From assembly GCA_022661535.1 (NCBI GenBank), contig JAKULF010000005.1, positions 3,286,001-3,350,000 of the forward strand: a stretch of 64,000 nt of DNA. The letters are read 5' to 3'. This document shows positions 58,180 to 64,000 of this stretch, in pieces. The notes beneath the pieces are model-generated. The model did no database searches. It had not been told where the DNA came from and saw only the letters and a list, made by a program, of their open reading frames with translations. This stretch comes from Eutypa lata. Taxonomy: Eukaryota > Ascomycota > Sordariomycetes > Xylariales > Diatrypaceae. Position 1 is the stretch's first letter. Every line of letters starts with the position of its first letter. The translations under genes and the position numbers were made by a program.

Positions 58180-59057
58180 ATGCCTCCTCCCACGACCTCC
58201 TCCAAGACGATGACCACAGCCACGAACACCAACGACTGGCGAGACTCTTACCTAGTATCCCTTCAGGAGGCTGAGCGCAACAGCCCCGTGAACCGGGACC
58301 TAGTAGCGGCATGCTCAGCCCTCGCCGACCGAGTCGCAGCTCTCGAAGCAGAGAACGCAGTGCTCTCCCTACGAGCCCAAGCCCAACCACCACCATCACA
58401 GCAGCAGCAAATATCCAAATCACCACAACCGCCACCGGGCCCATCATCCCCATCCCGCTCTACCACTTCTACACCTACGCCAACAACAGCAGACCCCACC
58501 TCAGCAGCAGCAGGCGCGCAGACGCGACTGGATCTGGCGGAGGCGCTGCGGTCCAAGGGCCAGCTGGAGACGCGTTTGCGGGCCGCTGAGGGGGAGCTGA
58601 AGAAGTTGAAGAATAAGAGCAAAGGGGACGAGAAGAGGATTCGGGACTTGACGGCGGAGAGGAGCGCGTTGATGGCGAGGTTGAAGGATCGGAGTGATGA
58701 GTTGGTGGAGAAGAATAAGATGGTGAACGTGCGTATATATACTCTTCACTTTGGTCTCTATTATTTTGGCTTTCTCAGAAGGGAGAGAAAGCGGGGTGTA
58801 GCAAACAGGACTCTCTTCTGGCTAAGTCATGGATGGATCTAGCTGAATAAACCGACTGACTTGTTTTACGATTTACACAGAGATTCCAGGACGACATTGT
58901 TGCTCTGACTATGGAGCTTAACCTGACCGAGCAGAAGAACACACGCGTCGCTGCCGAGAACAAGGAGCTCGTCGACCGTTGGATGAAGAGGATGGGAGAG
59001 GAAGCCGACGCCATGAACCTCCAGAACGAGCCGATCCTCAACAACAAGCGACGTTAA
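58180..59057 (+). CDS. atg16: Autophagy protein Atg16
   Basis: Two exons, 58180-58728 and 58881-59057, giving 241 residues. The N-terminal helix NDWRDSYLVSLQEAERNSPVN is the Atg5-binding region. A first coiled coil (LADRVAALEAENAVLSLR) is followed by a Pro/Gln/Thr-rich linker of about 60 residues. A long coiled coil then runs from about residue 110 to 230 across the intron (ALRSKGQLETRLRAAEGELK, then FQDDIVALTMELNLTEQKN and NKELVDRWMKRM). Atg16 dimerises through this coil and joins Atg12-Atg5 to form the E3-like complex that lipidates Atg8 at the phagophore. The length is close to other fungal Atg16 proteins, which lack the WD40 domain of animal ATG16L. It ends tail to tail with DOT1, 395 bp away. 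Confidence 0.92.
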
Positions 59058-59452
59058 GACAGTAACCACAACAACATGCAAGGAGAACACAAGAATGTAT
59101 AAAAAACACTTGACTCAAAAGCGCACATTCATGCATGCGTAACTTGTCATTGCAAAGCTATGCTACTACGATGCTGGAAAAAAAGAGTATCTATCCGTAC
59201 AAAAAATCTAGACACATTACAGTAAGTTCAAGAGGAAAAGAAAAAACCCCCGGCACGTTGCTGTTCTTTCGCTCCCAAATGCCCCCTTTTGCAAATGCCC
59301 GCCGATATGGTAATTCTGTACATACACACGAGTCCCTGTTGATAGGGCTCCCACACATCTCTCTATACACGATGTGGCGGTCATTGCTGACGTGTTTCTT
59401 GTTGCCTGTAAAAATAAGAAAAAAGGAAGTACTCGGCGTGTGTTACTCCTGT
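59058..59452. other. Shared 3' intergenic region of ATG16 and DOT1
   Basis: 395 bp between two convergent stop codons. It must hold both 3' UTRs and polyadenylation signals, so the two transcripts may overlap. No RNA gene seen. Confidence 0.55.
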
Positions 59453-61063
59453 CTACGACTTCTTGGTGGAGATATAATATTCACCCTCCGAAGCTGCCCA
59501 GCTGACCCAGTTCTCGTGATAGCGGTAGCGCTGGACGTCGAGGATGCGGTTTGCGACGTCGTTGATGGCCGTCTTGTTGTCGTGGACAAAGGATTTCAGC
59601 GATATGATCTTGCATCCGTCCTTGAGATCCAGGAACATGTTGATCAGGGCGTCGTTGAGGCCGGAAGTGAAAGCCTTGTTGTTGACCAGGATAGCGTCGG
59701 CCTCCTTCAACATTTCGAGGATCTTCTTGCTGGTGCGGATGTCGCCCTTTTCAAGATACACCGTACCCGGTGAGACACCCCACAGCAGACATCGAGACCG
59801 GAACTCCTTCTCTTGAGCTGCAGCTAGGTTGCAGGGATGCTCCATTGTCTCGCACCCGTAACTTCGACATCCGATCTCGAGAGCGGCCTGGAGTACAACG
59901 TTGCCTACTCCGGAACCTAGATCGATGAACACCTTGTCTGACGTCATATTCGTCTGTTCGAGTATCTTGGTGATGAAAGGGTGCAATAGTTCACCATATA
60001 CGTTATCGCTTCCCATCTCATACTTGGCAAGAAGTTCGACTTTGGGGGCAACAGTTCGGTCGTATACTTGGTCGAGGATGAAGGCTACAAGGTCGGAGGG
60101 TAGATGGTGGATCTTGTCGAGATTCCTGGGCACAGAGCCGCTGGCAATTAGAGCCCGTAGGCTTTTGTTGTAACTGTCGAGGGCTGTCTTAAATGCGGTC
60201 ATATCCCTGTATTTCTCACTTATGGCCCTCTCCATCTGTCTGCGGAAACTAGTATGGTGATCGATGAACGGCTTCGCTTCTTGTTCAGTGAGATAGGTAT
60301 CGGCAACGTGTCGCACCACTGTGAGAATATCTTTGACAGCGTCAATCTTGTCCTTCTTCCATACGAGCTCGTATCTGTGATGTGAATGTTAGCAACCATG
60401 CAATATAGTATAAACCTTAGTACCCGGAGCACCGGTAAAGGGAAAGACGCACCTCTCGGGTTTGCAACGCGACGGATACTGCAGCTCGACTGCGACCTCA
60501 TCTGCCGCAGCACCAAGAATAGGCGGGCAGTTAGTGGCGACCGAGGCAATATCCGCCGCGTGAATGACGTGCGGGTCCCTTTCCTCATCACTGAACGCCT
60601 TCTTATGGCGTAGTCTGCGATTGACGTCAACCGAGGTGCTGCGGCGTATGCGCTTGTTACGGTTGCTAAAGGGGTCGCCATCCTCGTCGTCGTCATCAGA
60701 GCTGTCGCCGAATGCGGGGGAGTCCCGTGGGGTGCTGCTGACGGCCTTGCGCTTGCGCTCCATACTAGTAGCAGTGGCCCCGCGCCTCTCGTCTGCGGAG
60801 GAGGGGTACGGCGACGCGCTCTTGGCACTGCGCCGGGCGCCGTTGGTGATGCGCGGGTTCAGGGAGAGCGATGACGAGGATGACGCGAACCTATTGCTAC
60901 TAGAAGAGTTTACACGTAGGCTACCGTTCGCGCCATTGGCAGGGTGACTTGTTGGTCTGGCACTACCGTTGCTGACCTTCTGCGGCTGTGGAATTACTAC
61001 TCTTTCTACGCGTATTGTCTGCGGTGCGGTTTTGATCTTGGACTTTTGCCCGAAGATCCCCAT
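59453..61063 (-). CDS. dot1: Dot1 histone H3-K79 methyltransferase
   Basis: Minus-strand gene with two exons, 61063-60453 and 60374-59453, giving 510 residues. It uses S-adenosylmethionine to methylate lysine 79 of histone H3 in chromatin. The N-terminal 190 residues are Ser-rich and basic ([28 protein letters not shown]), fitting nuclear and nucleosome binding. The catalytic DOT1 fold follows: [36 protein letters not shown], motif [19 protein letters not shown], the acidic SAM-ribose binder in [13 protein letters not shown], and the NNxxF-type motif as LVNNKAFTS. The C-terminus is [16 protein letters not shown]. The [17 protein letters not shown] start is typical of filamentous-fungal Dot1. 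The single intron (60452-60375) joins PSRCKPER to YELVWKKDK in frame. Confidence 0.95.
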
Positions 61064-62894
61064 TGCTGGCTCGGAAAGGGAAGGCACGTGGTCGGAATGT
61101 TGGCAGCTTCCTCGCTTGCACGTAGGCACATAAGCACGTACGCGTGGTTTCAAGGTTTCGTGGGGTCGCCTTTTAAGCTTTGCGCGATAAGGCTGACTGA
61201 CAGCGGGATGTATGGAAGGGCGATGGTGCAAAGGGACGGACGATTTTTGACACAAGTGCCGAAGTTTCCTTTCTTTTTTTGGCTCAAAGCATAAAATGCT
61301 ATTTTATATTTGACAGGTCTGTACCAGTAGAGTCTATGTGCTGAATGAATGTTTGTCGATTAACTACAGGGATAAAGGTCGAAAAAGGCACGTAACTTTA
61401 ACGAAATGATATGCAGCGCAACAACTAAGGCAATTAATTGAAGGAGTGTCGAAAGGCGTTTGTGAAATGTTCCGTGATTGAGAGGAGAGGGTGGCACAGG
61501 TGGGAGAGAGAGAAAGAGAGAAAAGGTGACGACGGTGCTAAAGTCATCAAATGATGAGCTGAAAGCCTTACGATCAAGTTAATTAAGTACGCAGGTACAT
61601 CTCACACTAGGGCATTCAGTGGATTGATTACATTAGCAGATTAACTAGGTAACATCAACTGAACGCATCTACCGAGTTTTCGGTACGTATTGTGTATAGG
61701 CAGTTACATACATTTTGTACTTCATACATACAAGACTTCAATGTAAAGATAGAGAAGTGGGTACTTAACTCAATATCATTGGATGATGTTTGGATGACAC
61801 CCCACCAAATAGTTTAATGTTTTATCTCCATATTTTTAACTTCGTTGATGATCCATCAGATTGGAAATCATGGCCCCGACCCCTAGGGCCTTAAGTATTA
61901 GACTTTGGACCCCTGATATTCTAGAAGCAGTGAATCTAGCAGGTCATTAGGTACATAAGGTATGCTATAATTTCCCTCTATAACTAGAATGGACTTATGT
62001 ATTTTCTGACTAGAGTATGAGGACCTGTTTTTATCATCACCACCTGTGTTCTTCAGACTCTAGTTGCATGACGCTACACATAAGTATGGTTAGAAACAAA
62101 TAGACAGGTTGAAACCACCTCCACATATTTCACAGGGCCTCAGAAACGGCCGCATGCTGGTGAAGCAAGCATACTAAGACATCTACGATGACATCATTTA
62201 TCTAAGCTCTAAGAGAAAGGTTCATTAAATAAGCTAGCTGGCTAGCTATGTTCCCTTGCTAGAGACGAGATGTGAGTGAGTGTATTGTTAGCCCCCTGAA
62301 TACATCATAAACTGGAATACCTGAAGTGCTATAATTCAGTGGCGTATTCTTTGTTCACCAACACTGCCTCGTTTTTAATAGTAAATATTTTGTGTTAGGA
62401 AATTTGAGAACTCGCTTTGAGCTCTTTGACATTTTTATAAAACTGGAGGCAACCAAACCAATGGCTAACACAAAAGCCTTGGTATAGGTTTGATTACATA
62501 GAATAAACATACCCTAAAAGTTCTCAAAGTTAGAAAAAAGGCAGAATTGTCTTGTATTCTCTACAATGTTCCTTAGATAAATTCTCTTTATGGACATTAT
62601 GGCAACATTATTCCGAACGGTGGCAAGTTTGGAGTCCCTCTTGCTCTTTGTCTAGTTTATAATTATCCGAAGCCTCAATGGGCCGGAACAGGAAATTGGC
62701 TCACTATGCACTTGATGTTGGCTTTGAGCTTCCTACTTTTCTCTTAAAAGATGGAGGGTTACAATGGCTCTTTATCCCCGGATATCTAATATTGGTTGCC
62801 AGACGCCCTCAAAACAACACTCTTGTCTTGGATTTCTCTAACTAACGATACCTTGACTAGTATAATCGTTACTAACCCTTGCTAGGTTATCAAT
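61064..62894. other. 1.8-kb intergenic region
   Basis: Between the divergent DOT1 and Crh-type genes, so it contains both promoters. GA-rich DNA lies at 61480-61525. The remainder is AT-rich with no coding frame or RNA gene that I can support. Confidence 0.5.
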
Positions 62895-64000
62895 ATGCCG
62901 AAAACAATTGTTGGCTTACTAACTACTTTGGGCCTCGCTGCTCGATTCGTTGCCGGACAGCTAAACCCTGACTGCAATCCGCTGGAGGCAACCTGTCCGC
63001 CGAAGAAAGCATGGCCCGAGAAGAATTACTACATAGATTTTACCAAGGAGACAAAACCACCCCCGAACTGGGTTGTTGCGAACTATGAGGTTGTTAATTT
63101 CACACCGAATGGAGCCGAGTTCCCCTACGCCAAGAGAAAGAATGCGCCGAATATGTGGACTGACTTCTACATGCTTGGTGGCCGTTACGATGTGGAGATG
63201 AAGATAGCACCCGGCCAAGGAATTGTCAGCAGTGCCGTCCTATGGTCGGATGTTCAGGATGAGATAGACTGGGAGTTCTCGGGAAATCAGTTCGGGGAGA
63301 AGCCTTTCCCACCCCCGGGTGATAAGTGGACTGTCGAGACGAACATCTTTACTCATGGAAAGATATGGGATGGTGCTGCGACCTACCAGAAAGAGGCATA
63401 CAAACCCACCGAGCAGTTCCATACGTACTCGGTTGAATGGGATGAGAACCACATCAACTGGTATGTCGACAACAACCTGGTTCGTGGGTTCTTAGCCAAA
63501 GACACTCCTCAGGGGTTTGTTTTTCCTTCGTCACCAATGAAGCTCCAGATTGGACTGTGGGGTGGGGGGGACCCCGAAAATAACTACTGGACAATCCAAT
63601 GGGCGGGTGGCGAGATCGACTTCAACGGGATGCCTTACACTGCATACGTAAAGAGTGTGAACATCACCAATAAATACCCAGCTTGCCAATACAGGTATAA
63701 GGATAAGGTAAGCAACTGTTTTTCACGGCTATGATATTCGTGTTACTAATTTGGTATAGAGCGGAACCTTCGACTCCATCGAGAGAATCCAGGATGGCTG
63801 TAGCCCGTCAGACACATCTTCTGCGACCACTTTGTCATCGCCAAAGATTGTCAAGAACGAACCAACTCCGGATCCTTCCACTTATGCCACCTCCGTACCA
63901 CCTACTAGTTCTGATGACACTATGTCGATGTCGATGTCTTCCGCCTCCAGCCAGTCTTCATCTGACGCTTCTCAGGGGTCTTCTGGCCCCACTTCGACAC
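62895..64000 (+). CDS. Crh-type GH16 cell-wall transglycosylase, 3' end off window
   Basis: Exon 1 is 62895-63707; exon 2 starts at 63760 and is still open at the window end (at least 351 residues). A signal peptide is visible (MPKTIVGLLTTLGLAARFVAG). The GH16 domain follows with the Crh catalytic motif DEIDWEFSG near residue 120, where the first Glu is nucleophile and the second acid/base. The flanking conserved blocks are WTVETNIFTHGKIWDG, FHTYSVEWDENHINWYVDN and MKLQIGLWGGGDPENNYWTI. After a Cys-containing stretch (CQYRYKDK, GCSPSDTSS) comes a Ser/Thr-rich region, typical of proteins that end in a GPI anchor; that end is not in the window. Crh enzymes join chitin to beta-glucan in the wall. 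No chitin-binding CBM18 is seen at the N-terminus. Confidence 0.93.

Noticed and set aside
58127..58622. Minus-strand Ser/Ala/Gly-rich open frames
   Set aside because: Shadow of the ATG16 coiled-coil exon.

Overview
The window is nuclear DNA of a filamentous ascomycete (Pezizomycotina, most likely a Sordariomycete). Three things show this. Genes carry short GT-AG introns of about 45-200 bases. The encoded set is typically fungal: Est1/Ebs1, Yak1, Pub1, Atg16, Dot1, a Crh-type GH16 wall enzyme and a Clr5-ankyrin protein. One retrotransposon has been mutated to almost pure A+T in the pattern of repeat-induced point mutation (RIP). Splice junctions below were placed by hand from GT/AG signals, reading frame and family resemblance.

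Layout. 0.4-1.5 kb: ZNF511-like zinc-finger gene (-). 3.2-6.5 kb: Est1/Smg7-type gene (+). 8.0 kb: intron-containing tRNA-Arg(CCU). 10.7-13.0 kb: orphan multi-pass membrane protein (+). 13.6-14.0 kb: a 387-bp element with 49-bp terminal inverted repeats. 14.9-16.8 kb: adenosine kinase (-) with an in-frame upstream leader that looks mitochondrial. 17.6-18.6 kb: ribosomal protein uL2 (-). 19.4-20.7 kb: RRM protein (+). 23.4-26.3 kb: Yak1/DYRK kinase (-). 30.6-32.4 kb: Pub1/TIA-1-type triple-RRM protein (-). 34.6-40.4 kb: RIP-destroyed Ty3/Gypsy-like LTR retrotransposon. 41.3-42.6 kb: coiled-coil/low-complexity/acidic putative transcription factor (+).

From 44.9 to 57.9 kb the window becomes accessory. 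It holds a seven-TM fungal rhodopsin-domain protein, a 1253-residue Clr5-ankyrin protein, a CorA-like protein that stops before its pore domain, an SNF2-type protein that stops before its helicase core, and a decayed FAD-linked oxidoreductase. Housekeeping genes resume with ATG16 (+) and DOT1 (-), arranged tail to tail. The window ends inside a Crh/GH16 chitin transglycosylase gene.

Intergenic DNA is long, up to 4.3 kb. It is sprinkled with TAGGTA/TACCTA words and TATG-, TCCA- and CA-type microsatellites. No clear multi-gene pathway is visible. The most unusual features are the truncated neighbours at 53-56 kb, the possible dual-localised adenosine kinase, the Clr5-ankyrin gene and the cleanly bounded RIP island.
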